Positions 43,424 through 52,793 of a stretch of 64,000 bases of DNA are shown piece after piece. Within the stretch, counting starts at the first letter, position 1. Every line of letters starts with the position of its first letter. The stretch comes from Aestuariispira insulae (GTDB taxonomy: Bacteria; Pseudomonadota; Alphaproteobacteria; UBA8366; Aestuariispiraceae). The translations under genes and the position numbers were made by a program. Where the stretch lies: assembly GCF_003385955.1 (NCBI RefSeq), contig NZ_QRDW01000001.1, positions 935,854 through 999,853 on the forward strand, written 5' to 3'. A model generated the notes under the pieces. The model saw nothing but the letters and a program-made list of their open reading frames with translations, had not been told where the DNA came from and ran no database searches.

Positions 43424-43428
43424 TGATC

Positions 43429-43932
43429 ATGGAACTGGCTGTGGATATTGTCGAAACCCCGATCGGAAAACTCTCTGTCGTGGCGGAGGGCGATCAGCTT
43501 TGCCATCTCGATTTCGAAAATGGCGATGTGCGGATGGCAACCTTGCTGAAAAGGCGCTATGGCGCATATCAGCTGACACCTAAAGAGAATGCCGCAAAAA
43601 TGAGGGATCGCCTGGCCGCCTATTTCAACGGCGACTGGTCCAGTCTCATGGATTTGAAGTGCAAAACCGGAGGCACTGAGTTTCAGAAAACCGTTTGGAA
43701 CGCCCTATGTGAAATCCCACGGGGCGAAACCTGGTCCTATGCGGAACTGGCTGACCATATCGGCAATCCATCGGCAGTGCGCGCGGTGGCGCGGGCCAAC
43801 GCACTCAACCCCATCTCAATCTTCATTCCCTGCCACCGGGTGATTGGCAAGGATGGCACTTTAACCGGCTATGCGGGGGGGCTCGATCGCAAGGAATATC
43901 TGCTAAGGCATGAAGGGGCTTTGCTGGTATGA
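43429..43932 (+). CDS. ogt: Methylated-DNA-protein-cysteine methyltransferase
   Basis: 167 residues. The active-site Cys is in FIPCHRVIG, with the helix-turn-helix GETWSYAELADHIGNPSAVRAVARANALNP before it. It transfers methyl groups from O6-methylguanine to itself. ATG codons at 43420, 43423 and 43429 compete; AAGGA at 43416-43420 best fits the last. It lies five bases after the Ada-AlkA stop, forming an alkylation-repair pair. Confidence 0.94.
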   Translation: MELAVDIVETPIGKLSVVAEGDQLCHLDFENGDVRMATLLKRRYGAYQLTPKENAAKMRDRLAAYFNGDWSSLMDLKCKTGGTEFQKTVWNALCEIPRGETWSYAELADHIGNPSAVRAVARANALNPISIFIPCHRVIGKDGTLTGYAGGLDRKEYLLRHEGALLV

Positions 43933-43942
43933 ACGGCTGGGT

Positions 43943-44707
43943 TCACCGACGGGATTTGTCATAGCGCCGAAAATGTTTGAGCACGACCGGCACATTCCGG
44001 TTCAGCTTTTCCCATTGACCAAGTCCCGCCCGGTCATGTTGGCGCAGATAGCCAACAAACCCCTCGCATTGACGGGAAAGCTGCTTATGGAAGCGGATCA
44101 TGTCTCCTGACATCCGGTCGATGCCAAAAGATTGATAGGCCAGGCTTTCATAGAGCCAGGCCTCGCATTCCATGTCCCGCAGGCGTTTTGGTGCCCAGCG
44201 GCCTTCCAGATGCTGGATCCCATGTCCAACCAGTTCATGCACCAAAATGGCTGATAACTGTGGCAATGGCCATTTGATCCCATGGCGCCCCACCACTGCC
44301 ATGAAGGCGGCTCCGCCGGGTGCCTTTTGATCCGGCAACGGATAATCCTTTGAGAAGGCGGCAACCTTTACCTGCCCCAGCCCTTGGCCCTTCTTCGGGT
44401 AATCCGGGTCATAAATCAAAAACACCCGTCCGCCTTTTTGCAGACGCCCGATCTCTGAGCGCGCAAAGACCGACTTTCCCCGGATCAATTCCATGGCGGC
44501 CCGCAATTTCGCCGCAGCCTCACCCGCAGGCAGGATGGAAACATCGTAATGCCGGTCCGGATCCGGTGCGAACAGGACCAGAAGGGTGCCGGACAAGTCC
44601 TCCGAACCGACGATTTCATTACCGGATGCAGTTACCGGTACGCCCAGAATGCACCAGGCCAGAAAAAGCCAAAGACCGCGACCAATCCGTGTTGCTTTGA
44701 ATCTCAT
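43943..44707 (-). CDS. Secreted protein with HExxH zinc-protease motif
   Basis: 254 residues. A signal peptide (about 1-28, LWLFLAWCILGVPVTASG) precedes a mature domain. HELVGH at 157-162, followed by Glu in ECEAWLYES (E180, E182), has the HExxH plus downstream Glu arrangement of a gluzincin-like metalloprotease. No family is recognised. The protein would be periplasmic. It converges on ogt with a ten-base gap and is divergent from the next gene. Confidence 0.65.
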   Translation of the reverse strand: MRFKATRIGRGLWLFLAWCILGVPVTASGNEIVGSEDLSGTLLVLFAPDPDRHYDVSILPAGEAAAKLRAAMELIRGKSVFARSEIGRLQKGGRVFLIYDPDYPKKGQGLGQVKVAAFSKDYPLPDQKAPGGAAFMAVVGRHGIKWPLPQLSAILVHELVGHGIQHLEGRWAPKRLRDMECEAWLYESLAYQSFGIDRMSGDMIRFHKQLSRQCEGFVGYLRQHDRAGLGQWEKLNRNVPVVLKHFRRYDKSRR

Positions 44708-44881
44708 TTTTGCCGGTCCGCTTCATGCTTCATCACCGCGCCAAGACATTGTCGTTTCTGACTTTATTCCGGATTGGTCACGGTTTGTTAGGAATTTTCG
44801 GTAATCCTGATGTTTAAAACCATCATTCATCATACCCAAATCCTACATTTGGGGGGAGGCCCGGATGCAGAAGGAATCACG

Positions 44882-46021
44882 ATGACACCTTCCCTGGAAG
44901 CCGTGTTATATTCCAGCCCGACCGTTTCGCTGAACATCAACAAGCTCTCGAAAGAACTGGATTCGGGCGAGAGGATGTTCCGTAACGAGACCATGAATGC
45001 GACGGTCATCTTCAAATATCCCAATTTCGACACCACCCAGAATAACATATTCACCGACAAGGATATCCCCACCGGCCTGGAAGCCGTGCGCACCGCCATC
45101 TATATTCCTAAAGATGCCCAGGATATGCCGCTTGGCGGCTATGGCATCTTTCTGGATGACCCGTTGATGCCGGAACATCTCAAACGCCATGTCGGCCTGG
45201 ATCTGGAAAACGAGGACACCCAGCCGGACCGCAAGACCCTGGATGTGCTGCAAAAGATTCCGTCCTTGGATCCATTCCTGCTCAATGAGAGTTTCAAACT
45301 GGCCAGCATCACAATCAATCCAAACTATATCTCGATCACGGAAAACGAAACCGCCGCCATCCGGCATCTGATCGGCAATAAGGTCGAACCGATCATCGCC
45401 AAGGCGCTGAATGTCGAACAAGGGGTTGGCACCTCATCCAAAACCCAGGAGTTTGTTGATGCCATCTGGAACCCATCCAATAGTACCGCACGGATTTTCA
45501 TTCAGGCTTTCGGCATCAAGGAAAGCGAAGCCCCCATGGTGTTCGAGGCCTGGAAAGGCATTACTTTCTTTTACAATGAATTTGCCAACAGCCGCAGCGA
45601 CATCGCCCGCATGATGGATTGGCTGGTCTCAGACGATTCCCTACCATCTGAATATCTGCGCATGGGCCGCAGTGAAAAAGAAACCGTCCAGATGATGCGC
45701 AAATCCATCATTGAACGGATCCAGAATGTCATCAACAACAACACCAGCGTTTTCCGGAATTATGAAACCAGCTATCGCCGTTTCATCCAGAAAGACGACC
45801 CGACCAATTTCCGGCGCTTTCTCAAGAAAGCCAGCCAGTTTTATTGGAAAATCGGCGCCTGCAACGGCGTGCTTGCCCAATGTGCCATCACCTGGCAGCG
45901 CTATCATGAACGCAGCGGCGGCAAGCGGCTGGACTATGAAATGCTTCAACGTCTGTTCAAAATCTGTGAAGCCATCCTGCGGGCGAGAACCCAGGATAGC
46001 GGCGCATCCGCCTTGGAATAG
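44882..46021 (+). CDS. Unknown protein upstream of the type I secretion locus
   Basis: 379 residues from the ATG at 44882 (MTPSLEAVLYSSPTVSLNINK), seven bases after AAGGA; a longer frame begins at 44810. It is soluble, mixed alpha/beta in its first 170 residues and strongly helical after that, with an aromatic/charged C-terminal half. No signal peptide and no motif that I recognise. It is followed after 131 bases by the TolC-like gene on the same strand, so it may be linked to secretion, but this is only position. Confidence 0.7.
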   Translation: MTPSLEAVLYSSPTVSLNINKLSKELDSGERMFRNETMNATVIFKYPNFDTTQNNIFTDKDIPTGLEAVRTAIYIPKDAQDMPLGGYGIFLDDPLMPEHLKRHVGLDLENEDTQPDRKTLDVLQKIPSLDPFLLNESFKLASITINPNYISITENETAAIRHLIGNKVEPIIAKALNVEQGVGTSSKTQEFVDAIWNPSNSTARIFIQAFGIKESEAPMVFEAWKGITFFYNEFANSRSDIARMMDWLVSDDSLPSEYLRMGRSEKETVQMMRKSIIERIQNVINNNTSVFRNYETSYRRFIQKDDPTNFRRFLKKASQFYWKIGACNGVLAQCAITWQRYHERSGGKRLDYEMLQRLFKICEAILRARTQDSGASALE

Positions 46022-46152
46022 CCCCCTTTCCGATAAGATTAAGACTGCTCTCTCCCTTCTTTGTTGGCAGCGCAGCGAGAATCGGATTAACTGACCCATG
46101 GGGTTTGGTCCCGATCAAAGGACCTTGATGAAACAGGGAGGCTGGTATCCAA

Positions 46153-47508
46153 GTGATTTTTGGTGACTATCGCCCGGATCGACACGCTCATCCATCCAGA
46201 ACCAAAAACCAGTCCACGTTACGGCGACGGCTTTTGGTTTCCTGTTTCGGCCTCGGGCTGATGCTGCCTGCCGCAGGGTCTGCGGAAGATTTGAGCGCTA
46301 TTTTACCGACTTTGGTGAGCAACCATAATTTGATCGAAGCGGCACGTTCGGATTTGAGCGCTGCGCAGGAACGTTATCAAGTGGCGCGCGGCGGCTATTA
46401 CCCGGAGTTTGAAACCACCAGCAACTGGGGCCACGAGTATCAGACCAAACCGGCAGATGACAATACCAGCCTCGCTTTCTCCGAAGCCGATTTCTCCATC
46501 ACCCAGCGTCTGTATGATTTCGGCGCAACCGACGCCACAATCGACGCCGCAAAACTGACAGTACGGCAATATGAAGCCCAACTGACATCCACCGAGCAAA
46601 CACTCCTGTTGCGGGGCCTCACCGCCTACACCAATGTGGCCCGTGCGAAAGAGGCCATCGGTTATGCCGAGCGCGCGGAAAACAACATTAAAAAACAAGC
46701 TGAGCTGGAAGATATCCGCGTACAGAAAGGCGGCGGTTATTCATCCGACGTTCTGCAAGCCAAAACACAACTGGCTGGTGCCCAGGCCCGCCTGGTTGCC
46801 GCCCAGGGTACATTGAAGGTCGCACGTAACAGTTTCAAAGGTGTGTTTGGACGTTTTCCTGAAAATGAAGCCGACATGTCCAGGCCCGCCCTGCCCCTGC
46901 ATTTGATCCCGGCCAATGTAGAAGATGCCGTGGCCATCGCGTTGGATAACAATCCCCAATTGACCGCCGCGCAACTGTCTGCCGACATTGCCGATGAAAC
47001 GCGCAAGAATGCCGAAGCCAGCGGTTTCCGTCCTACCATCGATGTGGTCGCCGATGTGAAATACAAAAAAAATGTCTCCGGCACGGTCGGTTTCAAGCGT
47101 GAAGCCCTGGGCAAGGTGGAGATCAATTTCCCGTTCAATCTGGGGCTGACCGCCATCAATACCCTGAAAGCTGCCGAACAGGATCATACCAGCGTCCTGC
47201 GGCGTTTCCGTGATGCCCGCGATCAGGTCGAGGAACAGGTGCGCAATTCCTGGGCACAGTTGGAAGTGGCACGGCTCAATTCCGAATTGCTGCGCAGCCA
47301 GGCCGAACTGGCAGAGGCTTTTTTGGATCAGGCCCGGCGCGAACGCGAACTGGGGCAAAGATCGCTTTTGGAAGTGACTCAGGCGGAAACCAATCTCTTG
47401 AACGCCAGCAGCGACGCCGCATCGGCTGAAGCAGACGTTGCCATTGCCGGTTTTTCCCTGCTCAACGCCATGGGTCAGCTTTCGCTCGATGCCGCACTGA
47501 ACCAATAA
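46153..47508 (+). CDS. TolC-family type I secretion outer-membrane protein
   Basis: 451 residues. A basic N-terminus and signal peptide end near AAGSAEDLS. Two repeats of helical hairpins follow (ARSDLSAAQERYQVARGGYYPEFE; FRDARDQVEEQVRNSWAQLEVARLNSE), typical of TolC/CyaE proteins that make the outer-membrane channel-tunnel. The start is GTG 46153, with GGGAGG about 12 bases upstream. It is the first gene of the secretion locus with the RTX protein, the ABC exporter and the adaptor. Confidence 0.93.
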   Translation: MIFGDYRPDRHAHPSRTKNQSTLRRRLLVSCFGLGLMLPAAGSAEDLSAILPTLVSNHNLIEAARSDLSAAQERYQVARGGYYPEFETTSNWGHEYQTKPADDNTSLAFSEADFSITQRLYDFGATDATIDAAKLTVRQYEAQLTSTEQTLLLRGLTAYTNVARAKEAIGYAERAENNIKKQAELEDIRVQKGGGYSSDVLQAKTQLAGAQARLVAAQGTLKVARNSFKGVFGRFPENEADMSRPALPLHLIPANVEDAVAIALDNNPQLTAAQLSADIADETRKNAEASGFRPTIDVVADVKYKKNVSGTVGFKREALGKVEINFPFNLGLTAINTLKAAEQDHTSVLRRFRDARDQVEEQVRNSWAQLEVARLNSELLRSQAELAEAFLDQARRERELGQRSLLEVTQAETNLLNASSDAASAEADVAIAGFSLLNAMGQLSLDAALNQ

Positions 47509-47588
47509 ACACCGGGACAATGACGGCTGGTAAAACTGATAATTGCCCGAAACAGTAACCAAGGATTAAACTATTCTCTGGTATAGTT

Positions 47589-47611
47589 AATGCATGGGGC
47601 ATGGATGCATT
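47589..47611. promoter_or_regulatory. Inverted repeat upstream of the RTX gene
   Basis: AATGCAT (47589-47595) and ATGCATT (47605-47611) are perfect 7-bp arms around nine bases, ending eight bases before the GGGGAG ribosome site. It may be an operator, or a leader hairpin controlling translation of the large secreted protein. Confidence 0.4.
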
Positions 47612-47634
47612 GTGATTTCGGGGAGTAACGTACC

Positions 47635-50600
47635 ATCGCTTATCGGACCTTCGATCAAGCCGGCAATCCGCTTATCCATGATTTAACCGGCGGCCCTTTT
47701 GGCAGCAGCGCGGAAAAGGCGGCTTCTGTCCATGCCATCAGCCAGCAGGCCGGTCATCTTGTCATTCCCGGCGGAGACTGGCTGTTGCGTGCGGATTTCA
47801 TCCGCGACGGGCAGGATCTCATTTTACGCGGTAAAGGCGGCGAAAAGGCCCAGCTCACCAATTATTTCAATGACCCGATAGATCTCGTCACGCCGAATGG
47901 CGCGGTTGTTTCTGCAAAATTGGCGGGCCAACTGGCCGGGTCCCAGGCCCCCGGACAATATGCCCAGGCCGGGGGCGCCGTTTCCGGGGACAGCATCGGA
48001 CAGGTGGAAACCATCATCGGCACCGTGACCGCGACCCGCGCCGACGGCAGCAAGGTGCCCCTGTCGGCGGGGGCGCCCGTATTCCAGGGCGATGTGATTG
48101 AAACCGGCCCCGGTTCGGTCGGTATCGTCTTTCTTGACAATACCACCATGTCCCTGACCAATAACGGGCGCATGGTTCTTGATGAGCTGGTCTATGACCC
48201 GGCCAGCAATTCGGGATCAATGAATCTTGAGGTGGTCCAGGGCGTCTTTTCCTTTGTCAGCGGCAAAATCGCCAAGACCGGCGATGATGCCATGACCGTG
48301 GTCACCCCGGTCGCCACCATTGGCGTGCGCGGCACCACCGTTGCCGGCCAGGCTGCGGCAGAAGGTTCACAAAACACCATCACCCTCATGCCGGATTTGG
48401 ATGGCGGTGTCGGACAGGTTTTCGTTTCCAACACTGCCGGTGGCCAGCTTTTGGGCACCCCCGGCGCCACCACCATCGTCAGCAGTGCTTTCCAGGCCCC
48501 GCCCCCGCCTATCACCTTGTCCGACATACAGATCCAGAACCAATATGGCGCGGCATTGAACGCACGCCCGCCCTCCCCGCCGAGCGATCCGGATGACGAC
48601 GCGGATGAGGATGGCGACGAAGACGCAAGTGGCGAGGCAGCTGGCCCCGAAGGTGAAGCGGAAGAAGAGGTGCCGGAAGAAGGCGTGGCCGAAGGCGATG
48701 CCCCGCCGGAAGGCGAGCCTGTAGATGAAGAGGCGCTTGCTGAAGGCGAACTGCCAGAAGAACCGTTACCGGAAGAACCTTTGCCGGAAGGTCCCGCTGA
48801 AGAGGGTCTGGAGGATGGTCCGCCCGAAGGCGAAGAGGACCTGGCAGCCCTGGAAGACGCCCCCATTGAAGGCGAGCGAACTGAAGGCGGCCTGGAGGAA
48901 GGGGATCCCCTGCCAGTGACTGAAGCTCTCGCCGAAGGCCAAGAAGGTCCCGCGCCAACCCCGCCACCTGAAACCACGACGGAAGCAGACGGCGAAGCGG
49001 AGAATGAAGAACAACTCGCCGATGCCGGCGACACGCCCGAAAGTGAAGGCGGCAATGATCAGCCCCCTCCGGCCGACGGCGAGGGAGAAGCAGAGCCAGG
49101 CACTTCAAGCGACGGCGAACTTACGGAAGAAGAGCTCATCCAGCAGGCCGTTGACCAGGCCGTGGCCGAGGCCGAAGCCAATGGCGCCAGCCCGGAAGAG
49201 ATCGAAGCGGTTCGCGCCGCGGCCACACAGGCCGCCCAGCAGGCAGTTGCCAATGGCGCCACTAGCCTGGCCGAGGTTCAATCAGCCGCCTTGAGTGCAG
49301 CTTTCAATGCGTCGCCAGCTTCCTTCAACAATACCCCGCCACCGCCTGTGACAGACACGATCCAAACCATCCCGATCACGAAAACGATAATTGATATCAT
49401 CGTAGCACCGCCTCCCCCGCCACCGCCGCCACCGCCACCGCCGCCACCACCGCCGCCAGACAATCCGCCGGAAGATGCGGTGACAGAGTTTGACAGTCAG
49501 ATTTTCGGCACCATTGGCAACGACAACAAGACAGGCGATGCCGGCAACAATAACTTCATCATGACCCTAGGCACTAGCCTGGCACTGAGCGATACTGATG
49601 TTTTCAATGGGCAGGGCGGAATAGACCAGCTGACCTTGCTCGGCCTGGAAAATGTGGCGGCGATCGCCACCATCACCTCGGCCACCACGGCCATGAGCAT
49701 CGACATGGGAACCCTGGCTGCCGGCAGCGCCAGCGGCTCTATCACCACCAGCGCCATCGAACAGCTGCTGGCCAGCGATGGGACAAGCGCCGTGCAATTG
49801 GCAGATGTGACCTCGGACAATGGTGTTGGCCTGTTGATAGCAGGCAACAACGGCACCGCCGACACCATCAATCTTTCCACCGGCACGATCTTGGGCCAGA
49901 CAACCAATGGCACCACCATTGGCGGTGGCACCATAGTCGGTGCCCTGGTCTTTGGCCTCAGCGGCAATGACAGTATCACCGGTACCAATGCAGGTGACAT
50001 CATTTACGGCGGCCTCGGCGACGACAGCATTGATGGCAGCAATGGCAGCGACGACCTCTATGGCGGGGATGGCAATGACATCATCACCGGCGGGGATGGC
50101 AATGACCGCCTGTATGGCGGCAATGGTGACGATATTTTCAAGATCGACACCGATACCCAGGCCACAGGCACCGAGATCTATGACGGCGGCACGCATTCAA
50201 CGATGGACAAGATCGAAACCGCCGCCGCGGTAACCACGGTAGATTTCAGCCAATCCTCTATCACTGGTGTTGAAAAGCTGGATCTTTCATTAAGCACCTC
50301 CGTTACCGCAAAACTGAGCAATAGTAATAGTTTCGGTTTATCCATCATCTACGGAAGCTCTGGTGGTACCCAGAAAATCCATTTCAATGACAGCGGCACT
50401 TTCGACAACACCGATTTCTTTAATATCAATGAAATCCAGATCGATCTCCTGAATGGTGGCGTCCGGGCGCTCAACCTCACCAACAATACCAACCTGACCG
50501 CCGGAACCACTGGTATCACGCTGAAAGGCACCGGCGGTGATGACGTGATCGCCTTCGGCGGGGCCACGGGCGGCAGCCTGGATTTTGCCGGCGTCACCCT

Positions 50601-51087
50601 GAACACCATCGCCAGTTTTAATTTCAGCACCACGGCCAGCAACCAGACCTTGCGCCTGGACGGGGCCAGTAATTTGGGCGGGGCAACCATCAAAAACTTC
50701 GATCCAACTTCCGACAAGCTGGCCTTTGACAGCGGGTCTTTCACCAACACCGCCAATCTGGGAGCGGCCGCCCATTATCAGGCGGTTGATATCAGTTCGA
50801 CCCCCGCTGTCACCATGGCGAGCGGCGAGGCGGTGATTGAATTTCAGAACGGCACCCTGTCTTCCTTTACCGCTGCCAATCTGCTCGCCGCAGTATCCAG
50901 CCTGCAAACCTCCACCGCCAACGATTCTTTCCTGGTGGTTGCCTATGATGCAGGCGGCAAGGCCGCCATATTCAAAGCCGATGATACATCCGGCGATTCA
51001 ACCATCCAAAGCGGGGAGGTCACTCTGATCGCGGAGCTCGATAATATCACCGCCGACAGTTTCACCGAAAACAGCTTTTCCACCTGA
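47635..51087 (+). CDS. Large FecR-domain/RTX protein, type I secretion substrate
   Basis: 1150 residues if it starts at ATC 47635. No ATG, GTG or TTG lies in frame between the TAA at 47626 and TTG 47785, yet the text there (YRTFDQAGNPLIHDL and onward) is protein-like, and GGGGAG sits nine bases before ATC. Layout: N-terminal module; FecR-type domain (about 125-260); acidic Glu/Gly/Pro region (about 320-500); Ala/Gln-rich helix; 17 consecutive Pro (592-608); domain with GTIGNDNKTGDAG; RTX nonapeptides (about 774-836, GGDGNDIITGGDGNDRLYGG); C-terminal beta region and a type I secretion tail ending FST. It is a probable calcium-binding surface adhesin or matrix protein. Confidence 0.85.
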   Translation: MAYRTFDQAGNPLIHDLTGGPFGSSAEKAASVHAISQQAGHLVIPGGDWLLRADFIRDGQDLILRGKGGEKAQLTNYFNDPIDLVTPNGAVVSAKLAGQLAGSQAPGQYAQAGGAVSGDSIGQVETIIGTVTATRADGSKVPLSAGAPVFQGDVIETGPGSVGIVFLDNTTMSLTNNGRMVLDELVYDPASNSGSMNLEVVQGVFSFVSGKIAKTGDDAMTVVTPVATIGVRGTTVAGQAAAEGSQNTITLMPDLDGGVGQVFVSNTAGGQLLGTPGATTIVSSAFQAPPPPITLSDIQIQNQYGAALNARPPSPPSDPDDDADEDGDEDASGEAAGPEGEAEEEVPEEGVAEGDAPPEGEPVDEEALAEGELPEEPLPEEPLPEGPAEEGLEDGPPEGEEDLAALEDAPIEGERTEGGLEEGDPLPVTEALAEGQEGPAPTPPPETTTEADGEAENEEQLADAGDTPESEGGNDQPPPADGEGEAEPGTSSDGELTEEELIQQAVDQAVAEAEANGASPEEIEAVRAAATQAAQQAVANGATSLAEVQSAALSAAFNASPASFNNTPPPPVTDTIQTIPITKTIIDIIVAPPPPPPPPPPPPPPPPPDNPPEDAVTEFDSQIFGTIGNDNKTGDAGNNNFIMTLGTSLALSDTDVFNGQGGIDQLTLLGLENVAAIATITSATTAMSIDMGTLAAGSASGSITTSAIEQLLASDGTSAVQLADVTSDNGVGLLIAGNNGTADTINLSTGTILGQTTNGTTIGGGTIVGALVFGLSGNDSITGTNAGDIIYGGLGDDSIDGSNGSDDLYGGDGNDIITGGDGNDRLYGGNGDDIFKIDTDTQATGTEIYDGGTHSTMDKIETAAAVTTVDFSQSSITGVEKLDLSLSTSVTAKLSNSNSFGLSIIYGSSGGTQKIHFNDSGTFDNTDFFNINEIQIDLLNGGVRALNLTNNTNLTAGTTGITLKGTGGDDVIAFGGATGGSLDFAGVTLNTIASFNFSTTASNQTLRLDGASNLGGATIKNFDPTSDKLAFDSGSFTNTANLGAAAHYQAVDISSTPAVTMASGEAVIEFQNGTLSSFTAANLLAAVSSLQTSTANDSFLVVAYDAGGKAAIFKADDTSGDSTIQSGEVTLIAELDNITADSFTENSFST

Positions 51088-51098
51088 TTGCCGCGCCG

Positions 51099-52793
51099 AT
51101 GCTCTATCTCTTGAACCATTTTCGCGTGCATCCCCTGGCTTCCCTGGAGATGCTGGTAGCGTCCCTGTTCATCAACCTGCTGGCCCTTGTAGGGCCGGTC
51201 TTTGTGATCCAGGTCCTGAACCGCTATGTCGCCTTTGGCGTGGATGCGACCCTTGTCACACTGGTGGCGGGGGCCGCCATGGCTCTGGTTTTTGAGTTTC
51301 TGTTCCGCCAGGTCAGAAACCGTCTGGCCATTGCCGTAACCGAACCGAGGGATGAGGAAACCCGCCGTGCCCTGATGCTGCAGATGGCAGGCGTGACCAA
51401 CCAGGCACTCAGCGCCATTCCTGCCGGCATGCGCCGCCAGATTTTGGCCGCGGGCGAAACCCTGCGCCTGGTTTACAGCCCGGCCCTGCTTGCGGGTGTG
51501 ATGGACCTGCCCTTCCTGATCCTGTTCCTGGCGGGGATCTATCTCTTGAGCCCGCCGCTGGCTTTGGTGGCGACCACTCTCATTGCCGCCGTCTTGCTGC
51601 TATCCTATGTCGGCTATCTTCTGCTGCAAAAACCGACGGCCGCCTTGATGAAAAAACGCGCCCGCATGGACGAATTGACCGACAGTCTGACCAATCGTCC
51701 GGACACCGTTCGCGCCTTCAATGCCGTCGGGTATGTTGCCGGTCTGTGGGACAGCCTCAATCAGGAGATGGCTTTCCTGACCCGCCGGATCACGGCGACC
51801 AAATCACGACAGCAAGGCCTGTCCTTGGCGGCCCAGGGGGTCATGACCATTGCCATCATCAGCCTCGGGGCCACCATGGTGGTCCAAGCCGAACTCGCGC
51901 TGGGCACCCTTATTGGGATCAATATCCTAGCCGCCCGCGCACTTGCTGAAGCCAACCGCTTTGCTGCCCAGGCCGACAGCCTTGCCCGGGCACGCCAGGC
52001 CCGAAACCTGGTTGCGGAATTGGCAAAACTGCCGCTGGAACGCCAACAGGGCAGCACACTAAGCCCCTTTTCCGGTCAGATCGGCTTTGCCGACATGGCC
52101 TACCGCCATCCCAACCAGGCGTCCCCCCTGTTCGAAGGCGTCAACCTGACCTTGGAGCCGGGCAGCATTTTAATCCTGCAGGGCGACAACGGTGCGGGAA
52201 AAACCACCTTCCTGCGGCTGGTGGCCGGGCTTTTGCCGCCGGAACGGGGCCGGATCACCGCCGATGGCATGGATTTACGGCAGGTAATGCCGGAATGGTG
52301 GCACCGCCAGATCTGCTATATGCCACAGGAACCGGCATTCCTGGATGCCTCTATCACCGACAATTTGCGCCTGCATGCCCCGGAGGCAGATCCCGCTCGC
52401 CTCTCTATGATCATAGATACGGTCGGCCTGCGTCCCTTCATCGAGCAAAGCCCGGAAGGGTTGGCGACCCGGCTGGAACAGGGGGGCCGAAACCTGTCGC
52501 GCGGCACCCGGAAACGCCTGGCACTGGCCCGCGCCCTGATGGCCGATGGCCCCTTAGTCTTGTTTGATGAACCGGATGAAGGCCTGGATGCAAAAGGACG
52601 TGAAGCGCTCTACCTGGTCCTCAACCATCTGACGTCTGCAGGAAAAACCATTCTGATTGCCAGCCAGGATGAAAAGATTACCCAGGCCGCCCATTACCAT
52701 CTGGACCTGAATAATAAGCCAACCCCGATCCTGAGGGCTACGGCGGGCAAAAAACTGCTCCGCCCGGCCGCCAACGAGGCCAGCCGGTCATGA
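51099..52793 (+). CDS. Type I secretion ABC exporter with atypical ATPase motifs
   Basis: 564 residues. The transmembrane domain (about 1-310, six helices, no N-terminal C39 peptidase domain) is of PrtD/LapB type. ATPase motifs: Walker A GDNGAGKT (362-369) is intact; the Q-loop is YMPQEP; Walker B is LVLFDEPDEGLD. The signature is LSRGT (466-470) instead of LSGGQ, and the switch His is Gln (Q523, ILIASQDEK). It should power export of the RTX protein, 11 bases upstream. Reduced or altered ATPase activity is possible. Confidence 0.9.
   Translation: MLYLLNHFRVHPLASLEMLVASLFINLLALVGPVFVIQVLNRYVAFGVDATLVTLVAGAAMALVFEFLFRQVRNRLAIAVTEPRDEETRRALMLQMAGVTNQALSAIPAGMRRQILAAGETLRLVYSPALLAGVMDLPFLILFLAGIYLLSPPLALVATTLIAAVLLLSYVGYLLLQKPTAALMKKRARMDELTDSLTNRPDTVRAFNAVGYVAGLWDSLNQEMAFLTRRITATKSRQQGLSLAAQGVMTIAIISLGATMVVQAELALGTLIGINILAARALAEANRFAAQADSLARARQARNLVAELAKLPLERQQGSTLSPFSGQIGFADMAYRHPNQASPLFEGVNLTLEPGSILILQGDNGAGKTTFLRLVAGLLPPERGRITADGMDLRQVMPEWWHRQICYMPQEPAFLDASITDNLRLHAPEADPARLSMIIDTVGLRPFIEQSPEGLATRLEQGGRNLSRGTRKRLALARALMADGPLVLFDEPDEGLDAKGREALYLVLNHLTSAGKTILIASQDEKITQAAHYHLDLNNKPTPILRATAGKKLLRPAANEASRS

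Noticed and set aside
49408-49458. CCG/CCA-rich tract as a noncoding repeat
   Set aside because: It encodes 17 prolines in frame inside the RTX protein, with mixed synonymous codons, so it is coding linker rather than a simple repeat expansion.
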